Shown here: positions 56,016 to 64,000 of the stretch, one piece after another | Layout: each line of letters begins with the position of its first letter | How positions within the stretch are numbered: position 1 is the stretch's first letter | Notes under the pieces: generated by a model | What the model saw: only the letters and a program-made list of their open reading frames with translations | Databases searched by the model: none | Told to the model about the DNA's origin: nothing | Origin: Chlamydia caviae GPIC | GTDB lineage: Bacteria > Chlamydiota > Chlamydiia > Chlamydiales > Chlamydiaceae | DNA: 64,000 bases | NCBI RefSeq assembly: GCF_000007605.1 | Contig: NC_003361.3 | Coordinates: 558,001-622,000 of the forward strand | Direction: 5' to 3' | Made by a program: the position numbers and the translations under genes

Positions 56016-56669
56016 ATGGAACATGTGGTTGCTACAGCAAAGGTGCTATTGCGAGGTTGCGGGTATACGTTATGCGTTAGCGGGATCTCTATATTGTTTG
56101 GCTCCTTATTAGGTTTAATTATCGGAACGATGACATCGCGTTATTTTCCTTGTCGTATTACGCGCTGGCTAGGAAATCTCTACGTTACGGTAATTCGGGG
56201 CACACCACTATTCATTCAGATTCTTATATTCTACTTTGGTCTTCCTTCCATCATTAGGTTGGATCCTACACCATTAATGGCGGGGTTAATTGCTTTAAGC
56301 ATTAATTCCTCAGCTTATCTCGCTGAGAGTATCCGTGGGGGAATTAATGCTCTATCTGTAGGACAGTGGGAATCTGCCAAAGTTTTAGGTTATAAAAAGT
56401 CGCAAATTTTTGCGTATATCATCTATCCGCAAGTGTTTAAAAATATCCTACCTTCTTTAACTAACGAGTTTGTTGCCTTGATTAAAGAAAGTAGCATTTT
56501 AATGGTTGTAGGCGTTCCTGAGCTTACTAAAGTGAGTAAGGATATTGTTTCTAGGGAGCTTAATCCTATGGAGATGTATAGCATCTGTGCAGCTTTGTAT
56601 CTGCTTATGACATCATTATTTTCTTATGTCGCTAGATTACTAGAAAGAAGGAGGGGTTATGACTGTTAA
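56016..56669 (+). CDS. glnP: Amino-acid ABC transporter permease GlnP
   Basis: Inner-membrane permease of the polar-amino-acid (HisMQ/GlnP) family, 217 residues, about five helices. VTVIRGTPLFIQILIFYFGL is the family's typical block and the EAA coupling loop reads ESAKVLGYKKSQIFAYIIYP. With argR next to it, arginine or glutamine is the likely cargo. The stop overlaps glnQ by 11 bases. No clear ribosome site precedes the ATG. I recall CT129. Confidence 0.93.
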   Translation: MEHVVATAKVLLRGCGYTLCVSGISILFGSLLGLIIGTMTSRYFPCRITRWLGNLYVTVIRGTPLFIQILIFYFGLPSIIRLDPTPLMAGLIALSINSSAYLAESIRGGINALSVGQWESAKVLGYKKSQIFAYIIYPQVFKNILPSLTNEFVALIKESSILMVVGVPELTKVSKDIVSRELNPMEMYSICAALYLLMTSLFSYVARLLERRRGYDC

Positions 56670-57339
56670 GGTTAGAAATCTTGCTTATTCGATAAATGAT
56701 AAACTCATTTTATCCAACGTATCGTTTTCCTTAGAAGAAGGGCATATCACACTCTTTGTTGGTAAGAGCGGTTCTGGGAAAACTACAATATTACGTGCTC
56801 TTGTTGGCTTAGTCGAGCCCTCAAGTGGGGACATCTTGATAGAAGGCGAGACTCCCGCGCTAGTCTTTCAGCAGCCGGAGCTTTTCCCTCATATGACAGT
56901 TTTAGATAACTGTATGCATCCGCAAATGAAGGTGAAGCATAGAAGTAAAGAAGAAGCCAAAGACAAGGCTTGTAATCTTTTAAAACTTTTAGACATTGAA
57001 AACATTTCCACAAGTTATCCACACCATCTTTCTGGAGGACAAAAACAACGTGTAGCTATAGTCCGTTCTCTATGCATGGACAAGCACACGCTGCTTTTTG
57101 ATGAGCCGACATCTGCATTAGATCCTTTTTCAACATCTACATTTAGACGTCTTCTTGAGTCTTTAAGAGATCAAAATCTTACACTAGGAGTATCTACTCA
57201 TGACATGCACTTTGTTCAGGGATGTTTAGATCGCGTCTATCTTGTAGATCAGGGAGAAATTGTTAGCACGTATGATAAGCGCGACGGCGCTTTAGATGAT
57301 GATCACCCTTTAAATCTTTATCTAAATTCCGCGCGATAG
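56659..57339 (+). CDS. glnQ: Amino-acid ABC transporter ATPase GlnQ
   Basis: ATPase of the GlnPQ importer, 226 residues. Walker A VGKSGSGKTT around residues 34-43, signature LSGGQKQRVAIVRSL, Walker B LLFDEPTSALDP, H-loop STHDM. GGAGGGG before the ATG is a strong ribosome site inside glnP. The binding protein is not in this operon. It converges on the gene at 57379-58752. Confidence 0.94.
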   Translation: MTVKVRNLAYSINDKLILSNVSFSLEEGHITLFVGKSGSGKTTILRALVGLVEPSSGDILIEGETPALVFQQPELFPHMTVLDNCMHPQMKVKHRSKEEAKDKACNLLKLLDIENISTSYPHHLSGGQKQRVAIVRSLCMDKHTLLFDEPTSALDPFSTSTFRRLLESLRDQNLTLGVSTHDMHFVQGCLDRVYLVDQGEIVSTYDKRDGALDDDHPLNLYLNSAR

Positions 57340-57348
57340 ATATTTGTA

Positions 57349-57370
57349 AACAGCTGCGTATGCAGCTGTT
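57349..57370. terminator. Hairpin between glnQ and the convergent tail-fibre-motif gene
   Basis: Perfect 9-bp stem AACAGCTGC/GCAGCTGTT with a GTAT loop, lying between the two converging stop codons. The T-runs on both sides are short, so termination strength is uncertain. Confidence 0.65.
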
Positions 57371-57378
57371 CCCTAATG

Positions 57379-58752
57379 TTAGTACTGTCGCCAACTACAG
57401 GAGTAGGCAGCTTGCACGACATAAAGATCTTGAGGACAGGCGCCTTCTTTATGATTTTCTAAATACAGCGCTACACCACCGCAGTTTTTCGGAACGGTAA
57501 ATACTTGAGAATTTCCAGGAGACAGCTCGACTATATCGTAACTATGTCCTCCTACCATCATAGTGCCTACAGAATATAGGGGAATCTCTATATAGCTTGT
57601 ACTACTTTGGAGCTCTTCCTTATGATTCCAAGAAGGATAGTCATAACAGGCTCTCAATTTGACGCTAGGCGCTCTACATTCTAACACTGAGGGAATTAAA
57701 GCTTTAAGAGTGAGCTCCCAAGTATAGATTCCCGAATATTTCCCGTATAAAACGTTATCATCTAATACAAAGCAACGGCGCTCCTCATTAGAGAAGGTAT
57801 GCTTTAAAGAATTTAGAGGAAATTTCCCTGAGAGTGTTGAGCTTTTTGTTTCCCAAGTAAAGCCTAGTATTCCTTGGGAAAGAATCTCTAGAGGAAGAGG
57901 GTAGTCCACCTTATGACTCAATCCTGTTGAATAAAGAAGATTGGTTTCCATACGTGTAATTTGAGGTGAGAGTAGAGTTTCTTTAGCTTCCTCGGGAAGA
58001 GCTCGGTGTTCTAAATAACGCTCGAGATAACCTAAAGATATGGCATCGGAGCGCTCTTCAGGGTTTGCTAATCCTGTAATTCTATAACCATCCATATCTA
58101 CAATACCACGAAATTTCCCCCCGGATACCGGCATCACTTGAAAATTAAAACCTGTTATCGCTTTGTCATGCCTTTTAGTTTTTTCGTATGTTTCGTTAAG
58201 CTTATCCAGGATAGGAGATAACTGTTTCCCTACATACCCTACGGATGCTGCATGAGAATCTCTAGGATTTTTAGGAGTCTCTAATCCTGAAATCGTATGA
58301 TTATTCATATCAATATCTCCCAAGAGCCTACCTCCAGATAGAGGTAAGAATTTCTCATAGATCTCTATCAAAACATCTCGAACAAGGTAGCTTTGATCAT
58401 TGATGGACTCATCAATACCTTCTCCTATAAGAGTCTTTAACTCCCTCAATTCTTCTAAAAGACTTTGAAGAGAGAGTTTCATAAGACGCGTATCCGCTTC
58501 TAAAGCTTGAACTTTCTCCTCCGTTGTTTTTGTATTTAAGCTATCAATGTCCTCAGCATGTTTCATTAAAACGGTCTTGATCCCTTGAATGTCTGCGTGA
58601 ATCTTATGGATATCTAAATCCACAAGATCCTGTGAATTTCCCTTTATCCTCTCTACCATAGTTATGGTCTTTTGAATCATAGAAGCCAGAGGCTCGTTCC
58701 TATTACTCTTATTGTTAGCCGTAGGGTTAAGGAAAGAATTTCGCTTTCTCAT
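57379..58752 (-). CDS. Tail-fibre-motif protein with coiled-coil stalk
   Basis: A 457-residue protein with a basic, Asn-rich start, a coiled coil at about 25-130, and two clear copies of the phage tail-fibre motif: LPLSGG, GDIDMNNHTISGLETP and VGYV at 136-173, and MPVSGG, GIVDMDGYRITGLANP and LGYL at 207-243. The 200-residue C-terminal domain is strand-rich and aromatic, ending AAYSCSWRQY. No signal peptide. It is inserted between glnQ and the AsmA-like gene, which I recall as neighbours (CT130, CT131) in C. trachomatis. Trimeric fibre or spike is the inference; ligand unknown. AGGA lies before the ATG. Confidence 0.75.
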   Translation of the reverse strand: MRKRNSFLNPTANNKSNRNEPLASMIQKTITMVERIKGNSQDLVDLDIHKIHADIQGIKTVLMKHAEDIDSLNTKTTEEKVQALEADTRLMKLSLQSLLEELRELKTLIGEGIDESINDQSYLVRDVLIEIYEKFLPLSGGRLLGDIDMNNHTISGLETPKNPRDSHAASVGYVGKQLSPILDKLNETYEKTKRHDKAITGFNFQVMPVSGGKFRGIVDMDGYRITGLANPEERSDAISLGYLERYLEHRALPEEAKETLLSPQITRMETNLLYSTGLSHKVDYPLPLEILSQGILGFTWETKSSTLSGKFPLNSLKHTFSNEERRCFVLDDNVLYGKYSGIYTWELTLKALIPSVLECRAPSVKLRACYDYPSWNHKEELQSSTSYIEIPLYSVGTMMVGGHSYDIVELSPGNSQVFTVPKNCGGVALYLENHKEGACPQDLYVVQAAYSCSWRQY

Positions 58753-58836
58753 AGTTTTATCCTGTACAAAATAATTAATTATTATTTTGCGAATTAATAA
58801 AACTAGTTAATTAATAAAACACTATTTTATTATTAA
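58753..58836. repeat. Very AT-rich inverted repeats upstream of the tail-fibre-motif gene
   Basis: Two dyads lie in 84 bases: CAAAATAAT/ATTATTTTG (5-base centre) near 58765-58790, and TTAATTAATAAAA against a near-complement TTTTATTATTAATTAA near 58810-58842. No coding capacity. The region also separates this gene from the AsmA-like gene. Confidence 0.55.
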
Positions 58837-61800
58837 TTAAAACCGCCTACCCTTATTGGCACTATTATCTTCGGGTGCCTCTTGAGGTTTTTCCCAAGGT
58901 AGGGGAGATACGGTTTGCGGAGGCGTCGAATCCCCTAAGGAGGAGAAGAGTTTATCCGCTAAGGTGCTGAATGGGCTAGCGATTGTGTAGCTTTTTAATA
59001 GAGCGATACGTGCGTAAGCTGAGGACCAATCCACTTCTGGAGAGGAGATAGCCCCTCGGATTTTGATAAGAAAGAAGTTCTTTGTTTTTAACGAAGTGTT
59101 ATGGAAGTATTTCTTAATGACTTCGGGATCAATTCCTAGGGTCATGGAGATTCTATCTTTGAGAATATTAGTTTTTCCCCAAAGGGCTAGGCGTATTCTA
59201 TTATCAATGAGAGCATCAAAGCGCTTACAGATAATGGATCCTTTTTGCACTGAGAAAAATATCGGTGTGAACCAGGATTCTACGAATTGTTTACTCTCTT
59301 CAATATCCAGGAATTTGAAGAGATCGTACATAGTTCCTGTATTAGCGATGGCAACCTTACCGAAGTCTAAACTTGCTGCTTGAATACGGAATTCTTCAAA
59401 TGAGTAAGGGGAAATCGGCAGATAAAAGTTCTCTTTGCTTACCTGTAACAATACGGGGTGTTGTGAATAGGCATTTCCTGAAATTAGCGGGTTAAATTCT
59501 TTAAAGAAGGCGTTATTAATCTCTTCATTGATGTATAGGGTAGCGATAAGGTCATCTTCTAAAAGGATCGCGTTTTCTTTTAAGATGAGTGGGATGTACG
59601 CTTGGAGGTTCGCGGAATCTACCTTTACCGTTATAGGCCCTTCTCCTCTGAGAAAATGATGTGTCATGCCTACATGAATTCTTTGCCCCGCCAATGAAGA
59701 AATTTTGACTTTTACATTCGGAGAGATGGGGAAAATTCCTGTAATGAATGGGGAGGGAATATGCTTCCATTCTGCAGTTTGTTTAAATTCCCTTTCTGAG
59801 GGGTTTAGCAGGTGCTCTACAGAACCTTGAATAAAAAATTCTGCGGAAATTTTACTATCTTGATTGGGCACAAGACAGCTTCCCTGAAGATCATACTCTA
59901 CCTTGGTATCTAGATTACTTGAATATAACGATCCTGATAGGTTGTTAATGATGAAGGTTTCTTTAGATACATAATCGTAGAAAATCAGAGGGTTTGTTGA
60001 TAAGGAGCCTTCAAAACCACCTTCTGTAAGCAAGGAAAGACAAGAAAGTCCTGATTTTTGCTCAGCACAGGAGAGTTTGTAGATATCCAATCTAGCAATA
60101 GCTGTTCTATGCAATGTACATGAAGGAGCACACGAAGCTTTCTCAAAAAAACTTGCGTAGCGTTCTGAAGTGATCTCCCATTGTAAAGTCCCTTGTGTTT
60201 TTGAAGATAGCATTAGGGAATCATCCATAACCAAATTTATATCACCCTTAAGAGCTTCTGTTGTCACAGCAGAATGAAGAACAAGCCTGTCTTCTTCTTT
60301 TGGATTGTAGAGAACAGAAAATGTCATATTTCCTGTAGGGCCGATATAGGTCGACAAATTGGCTTCTTTTTGTTGGATCCTAAGAAGCCTATCGATAGGA
60401 AAATCTATGATTTCTCCAGAACTTTGAATTTTTATGTTGTTGATATCTATAGACTTTTGAGGATCTACAACAGAGACCAAAACATCGGGAATAATGATCC
60501 TAGAAGGAGGAAGTATAGGATCTTCAGGATCTTCAATAACAAGTTGTGTATTTCCCTTAGTAAGATAGCGTGCACCGTCTGTATGAAAAGAAAAGCTCGC
60601 TTTAGTCAGTTGTAGGGGAATTAACTTTGAGGAAACCATGCTTAAAGGCAAGTCACGAAGCTTGCCATGAACTAAAGTAGAGCAAGTATCGGGACGTATA
60701 GGTTCGTTAGGTCTTCCAAATTTCCCATGAATGAAAACTTCATTTTCTCCGGCAGTAATTTTTCCGGAAAATTTGGGGAAGTAGATATGTTTTTTCGCTA
60801 TTTGTACTTTTCCTGAAAACGTAGCTTCAGCATAAGAGAATTGTTGAGAAAATTTTTTCTTTAAGTTGTCTTCGAGATGGTAAGTAGCACTACCTTGAAA
60901 TAGCAAAGCTTGTAGGGTTCCTGAGGATGTGCAATTCATCTTTAATAGGGAGTTATCGAGATCTGCCTCAGCTTTTAACTGTGAATTCTTATATTCCCCT
61001 CGAATCTCTAGAGAATAGTAGGGAACTTCTAGGGGGATATTAATGATAAAAGGTCGTGGGAATAACGCACGCAAATACGTATGCGGTAGCATCGATTGTT
61101 GTAGAAGAAATTCCGTACGATGTTTTTTACTATCAATGGTCATCATCCCATTGATATAGGATTGTGCAGCGCCTCCAAATACAGCTACCGAAGATCCACG
61201 GATATGTGTATAGCGTGCGCTTTTCTTAATTCCCACACTGACATTTCTCATCTGTATGGAAAGATTCGGGTCTTTCGGGGATAGTGAAACCAGGGGAAGA
61301 TTAGCCTGTAAGTTCGCTTCTATAGCTCTCCATTGGGTGAAGTCTAAAGGAATCTTTGCATTAGCGACATGAGCGCGGATCTGCTGGCTAGAAATTCGCG
61401 TGGGACAAGAAAATAACTCCGAGCATAGTAAGGAAGCAATTTTCGGTTGTAGTTCTATAAATGAGGGGCTGCCCTCAACTATGTAAAATATAGATTGGTG
61501 AATATATCCCTGAAGCTTTGCTTGAATTTGGCTTCCCTGGGCTGTTGCTGTCATAAGGATTTTACCGTTACTATGATTAGCAGCAGCATGAAGATCTATA
61601 ACATCCTCTTCAGAAAGCATACGATCCATAACAGGGGAGGCTAGGAATAACTTAAAAAAGGATGCAGGGACGGAGTTGAATTCTGCGACAATATTAACCT
61701 TAGGAGTCACTATACTCTCTATGAATACTCTTCCGCTAACATTATCTTCGGTAACAATCCCTTTAACTATGAGCTTTTCTGGAGTCTTTTCAACATAAAA

Positions 61801-62286
61801 TCCCGAAAGCACTAATGTAGCCCCTTTAATCGTCTTCATGCTTATAGAGCCATGTTCGGAAAGTATGGAGCTATGTGCTAAATAAGAAAGAAACACTCCT
61901 GGATCGAGATGCCCTACCGAGGGTTTTTCTATAGTTGAGGACTCATCAACTTGTAATGACCATCCTGATAAGGCTATGCCTTTAGGGCGTTTATAAAGAA
62001 GTAATCTCAATAAAGACCCATTAACTTCTATCTTCTCCGCAGAGAACAGCTCCCCCTCTTTATTTTTCCCAACAACTTTGACTTTTTTTGCATATTGAGG
62101 TCCTAACCATGATAACTGCAAATCTTCAACATCACAGGAAAGCCCTGTTTCCTTATGAACCAAAGATAGAAAGAGATATTTTCCGGATCCTTTAGAAAGC
62201 AGCGGGGGCAGGAAATAGATAAACGTTAGGAGCAATCCCAAGCTTATACTTATCCCTAAAGTCTTATACCAAGATCTTTGTTTCAT
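58837..62286 (-). CDS. Large AsmA/TamB-like membrane-anchored protein (CT131 position)
   Basis: Predicted envelope protein of 1149 residues with one N-terminal membrane helix (about 11-33) and a long strand-rich periplasmic body. The opening ETGLSCDVEDLQLSWLGPQY followed by KVKVVGKNKEGELFSAEKI has the feel of AsmA-like proteins, which bridge the periplasm and move lipids to the outer membrane. This family link is inference from the N-terminal pattern and length. The tail is Pro/Glu-rich. It overlaps the YihY gene by 4 bases (ATGA), so the two are coupled. Confidence 0.78.
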   Translation of the reverse strand: MKQRSWYKTLGISISLGLLLTFIYFLPPLLSKGSGKYLFLSLVHKETGLSCDVEDLQLSWLGPQYAKKVKVVGKNKEGELFSAEKIEVNGSLLRLLLYKRPKGIALSGWSLQVDESSTIEKPSVGHLDPGVFLSYLAHSSILSEHGSISMKTIKGATLVLSGFYVEKTPEKLIVKGIVTEDNVSGRVFIESIVTPKVNIVAEFNSVPASFFKLFLASPVMDRMLSEEDVIDLHAAANHSNGKILMTATAQGSQIQAKLQGYIHQSIFYIVEGSPSFIELQPKIASLLCSELFSCPTRISSQQIRAHVANAKIPLDFTQWRAIEANLQANLPLVSLSPKDPNLSIQMRNVSVGIKKSARYTHIRGSSVAVFGGAAQSYINGMMTIDSKKHRTEFLLQQSMLPHTYLRALFPRPFIINIPLEVPYYSLEIRGEYKNSQLKAEADLDNSLLKMNCTSSGTLQALLFQGSATYHLEDNLKKKFSQQFSYAEATFSGKVQIAKKHIYFPKFSGKITAGENEVFIHGKFGRPNEPIRPDTCSTLVHGKLRDLPLSMVSSKLIPLQLTKASFSFHTDGARYLTKGNTQLVIEDPEDPILPPSRIIIPDVLVSVVDPQKSIDINNIKIQSSGEIIDFPIDRLLRIQQKEANLSTYIGPTGNMTFSVLYNPKEEDRLVLHSAVTTEALKGDINLVMDDSLMLSSKTQGTLQWEITSERYASFFEKASCAPSCTLHRTAIARLDIYKLSCAEQKSGLSCLSLLTEGGFEGSLSTNPLIFYDYVSKETFIINNLSGSLYSSNLDTKVEYDLQGSCLVPNQDSKISAEFFIQGSVEHLLNPSEREFKQTAEWKHIPSPFITGIFPISPNVKVKISSLAGQRIHVGMTHHFLRGEGPITVKVDSANLQAYIPLILKENAILLEDDLIATLYINEEINNAFFKEFNPLISGNAYSQHPVLLQVSKENFYLPISPYSFEEFRIQAASLDFGKVAIANTGTMYDLFKFLDIEESKQFVESWFTPIFFSVQKGSIICKRFDALIDNRIRLALWGKTNILKDRISMTLGIDPEVIKKYFHNTSLKTKNFFLIKIRGAISSPEVDWSSAYARIALLKSYTIASPFSTLADKLFSSLGDSTPPQTVSPLPWEKPQEAPEDNSANKGRRF

Positions 62287-63575
62287 TTTATCTTTCCAGC
62301 GATATCCGAGAGAGTGAGGTTGTAAGGACTTTTCGTTGCTTGATCAAACATATCTCTCAGACTACTTTGTATTAAACTTAACGCTGTGTCTGGATGGATT
62401 TGATTAAAGGTTTTCAGGTGTAGAAGCTTCTCAACAACATCTTTAATAGTAAGCCCTGAAATATTATGCGTAGGCTTATACGCTTTCTTATAAGAAAGAA
62501 TTAAGCCTTCATTTTCCAAGATATCCAAAGATTGGAATATCTCTCCGATAGGAATCTTAGAATTTTTGGCTATGCTCCTTGCTGTGGGAGACGTAAAAGC
62601 CTCATCAAAATCTCTCGAGATCACAGAAAGAATATAGGTACACACCACAAGTTTTACATAGCAATTCGGCAAGTATTTTTCCGTAGGAAGAATGAAATTG
62701 CATCCTTGATTTTGAATAAGAAAAGTAAACGCTCCTCCAAAAAGATACAGCATCGCGTAGAGATAAAGAAGAAGTAGAAATGAAGGTAGCGCGACTAAAG
62801 CTCCATAAGTAAAACTGTAGTTAAATAAGTAAAATTGCAAACAGAAGAAAACCTTCTGAAAAAAGATCCAGAGAGTTCCTGCTGTGAGCGCCGCGATTAA
62901 CGCGGCTGTCTTTTGCACAGAAACTCTAGGCAGAAAAGCATAACAGCAAAATAACGCTAGATAAATGAATAAATAGGGAGTCAACCGTGAAAAGACATAT
63001 AAAATGGTAATAGAGTGGCTTAAAGAAAAGAGCTTTGCATAGGCTACAGGCATGATTTGCGTAATGTAAATCCACGAGCCGCAAACAATAATAAAGATCA
63101 TTGGGCTGACAAGCGTAATGATGAAATACGCGATTAATCTCTGCACAGATATCGGAGTCCAACCTGTTCTAAAGATCTTATTCAAACCATCTTCTAAAGA
63201 TAAAAGCATAAGAATCCCTGCCCAACAAAAGACAAAGAAGCTACCCACCAATACCAAACCGATATTGCTTGTTGTAGCATTGTGCGCTGCCGCTACAATT
63301 GCTAAAATGGGCTCTTTATAATCAGGAAACCTAACTAGAAGCCATTCTTTCCAATCAAGATTTGCAAAAAGATGCTGAGACAACCTTAGGAAAAAGACCA
63401 GTATCGGAATGCAGCTGAACAAACCATAGTAACTTAAAACACACGCTTCCTTAGACACCTCATTTTTCACTAAAACTTGGGGAGCCAATAAGAACGACCT
63501 AATGATTCGGTTATTTCGAAATCCCGATTTTGGATTCTTTTTCTTTCTAGAAAATATCGAGAGCTTTCGAAACAT
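62283..63575 (-). CDS. YihY/BrkB-family inner-membrane protein (CT132 position)
   Basis: Membrane protein of 430 residues with about six helices of the YihY/UPF0761 family (once misnamed RNase BN). Blocks VLSYYGLFSCIPILVFFLRL, DGLNKIFRTGWT and FNYSFTYGALVALPSFLLLL-like sequence match. The last 130 residues form a cytosolic winged-helix-like domain (KIPIGEIFQSLDILENEGLI). The stop overlaps the start of the AsmA-like gene. The family's function is not settled. Confidence 0.87.
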   Translation of the reverse strand: MFRKLSIFSRKKKNPKSGFRNNRIIRSFLLAPQVLVKNEVSKEACVLSYYGLFSCIPILVFFLRLSQHLFANLDWKEWLLVRFPDYKEPILAIVAAAHNATTSNIGLVLVGSFFVFCWAGILMLLSLEDGLNKIFRTGWTPISVQRLIAYFIITLVSPMIFIIVCGSWIYITQIMPVAYAKLFSLSHSITILYVFSRLTPYLFIYLALFCCYAFLPRVSVQKTAALIAALTAGTLWIFFQKVFFCLQFYLFNYSFTYGALVALPSFLLLLYLYAMLYLFGGAFTFLIQNQGCNFILPTEKYLPNCYVKLVVCTYILSVISRDFDEAFTSPTARSIAKNSKIPIGEIFQSLDILENEGLILSYKKAYKPTHNISGLTIKDVVEKLLHLKTFNQIHPDTALSLIQSSLRDMFDQATKSPYNLTLSDIAGKIK

Positions 63576-63654
63576 AGTTAAATCAAAAATGCATTTTTTA
63601 CTTATTTTAATAAAAAACGATTATTTAATACTAAGTTTTATAAATTTTATTTTA

Positions 63655-64000
63655 TTAGTTCTTATGAGTTTTAATACATGAGATCATTAAGAATAATGGA
63701 AACTCTTCGCGACAAAGGTTTTCTGCTTTTGCGTGTGCTCCTATGGATTTTTTCGGTGATATCCACTCTTCCATATTCTCAATAACGAACCCATATTTTG
63801 ATAATGCTTGGGTCCAATAACTTAGAGGAAAGTGAAAAGAAATAGAAGATTCTGACTGTTTTTTCCCAGGGTGTGCAACAATCGAAACGGTTATTTTAGA
63901 AAGATAGCGATCGATCTTTCTTGAAAGAAGCTTTTTATCTTCGTCGTAATGCCACGAAGACACTCTAGGAATACGAAAACAAGGATGATTTAACACCATA
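63655..64000 (-). CDS. SAM-dependent methyltransferase, C-terminal part (CT133 position)
   Basis: The window's right edge cuts this gene; only the last 114-115 residues are present, and the N-terminal SAM-binding half lies outside. The visible part (HPCFRIPRVSSWHYDEDKK, SFHFPLSYWTQALSKYGFVI, FPLFLMISCIKTHK) is the usual end of a class I small-molecule/RNA methyltransferase. The methionine at 63999 is internal. The substrate cannot be told. It is about 80 AT-rich bases upstream of the YihY gene. Confidence 0.8.
   Translation of the reverse strand, partial: MVLNHPCFRIPRVSSWHYDEDKKLLSRKIDRYLSKITVSIVAHPGKKQSESSISFHFPLSYWTQALSKYGFVIENMEEWISPKKSIGAHAKAENLCREEFPLFLMISCIKTHKN

Noticed and set aside
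60274..60615. 113-codon plus-strand frame
   Set aside because: It is antisense inside the AsmA-like gene and has no family features.

Overview
This window is chromosomal DNA of a Chlamydia, most likely of the psittaci/caviae/felis/pecorum side of the genus (the former Chlamydophila). The evidence is gene content and order: a low-GC genome full of bilobed-hydrophobic inclusion-membrane (Inc) type proteins, IncA-like coiled-coil proteins, gene strings I recall from C. trachomatis (CT214-CT216, CT187-CT191, CT217-CT221, CT150-CT152, CT125-CT132, CT185-CT186, CT197-CT198), and argR beside glnPQ, which C. trachomatis lacks. Species assignment is inference from memory, not a database result.

Layout. 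1-2022: two Na+-coupled amino-acid/dicarboxylate carriers on the minus strand. 2127-8702: an Inc-like protein, a large helical-repeat protein overlapping mgtE, and an Inc/CT195-like protein. 8816-13327: an amino-acid antiporter and class I aldolase (minus) facing a CT214-like Inc. 13514-16017: metN-metI-metQ. 16082-16243: an unlisted 53-residue membrane peptide gene. 16463-23285: replication block dciA-like, gyrB, gyrA, tmk, holB. 23282-26153: esterase, then tsaC and an M19 dipeptidase. 26219-28735: two IncA-like membrane proteins. 28928-29541: a broken LOG-family gene with a signal peptide. 29725-32271: ubiA and ubiX homologues (menaquinone), a YitT protein, tRNA-Asp and tRNA-Val. 32502-35950: two surE paralogues (one with a signal peptide), ttcA and a SEC-C protein. 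36018-38911: tRNA-Thr, tRNA-Tyr and an accessory three-gene operon whose products carry a phage tail-fibre motif. 38890-44041: rimO, rpmG, a LolCDE-type exporter and another Inc. 44483-47044: rplM-rpsI, NlpC/P60 hydrolase, adk. 47339-50180: three membrane proteins, two of which end in paired PPxY motifs. 50244-55970: pgl, zwf, oppA, tsaD and divergent argR. 56016-57339: glnPQ. 57379-58752: a fourth tail-fibre-motif protein. 58837-64000: large AsmA-like protein, YihY protein and a truncated methyltransferase.

How it fits together. Housekeeping genes for an obligate intracellular parasite (nutrient import by Na+ symporters, MetNIQ, GlnPQ and an oligopeptide binding protein; gyrase and polymerase clamp-loader parts; ribosomal proteins; pentose phosphate entry) are interleaved with fast-evolving, probably secreted host-interaction proteins. 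The most unusual parts are the tail-fibre/jelly-roll-like family in two places (one next to tRNA genes), the twin PPxY tails that could recruit host NEDD4-type ubiquitin ligases, and a nearly identical export signal placed on two enzymes that are normally cytosolic (SurE and LOG).
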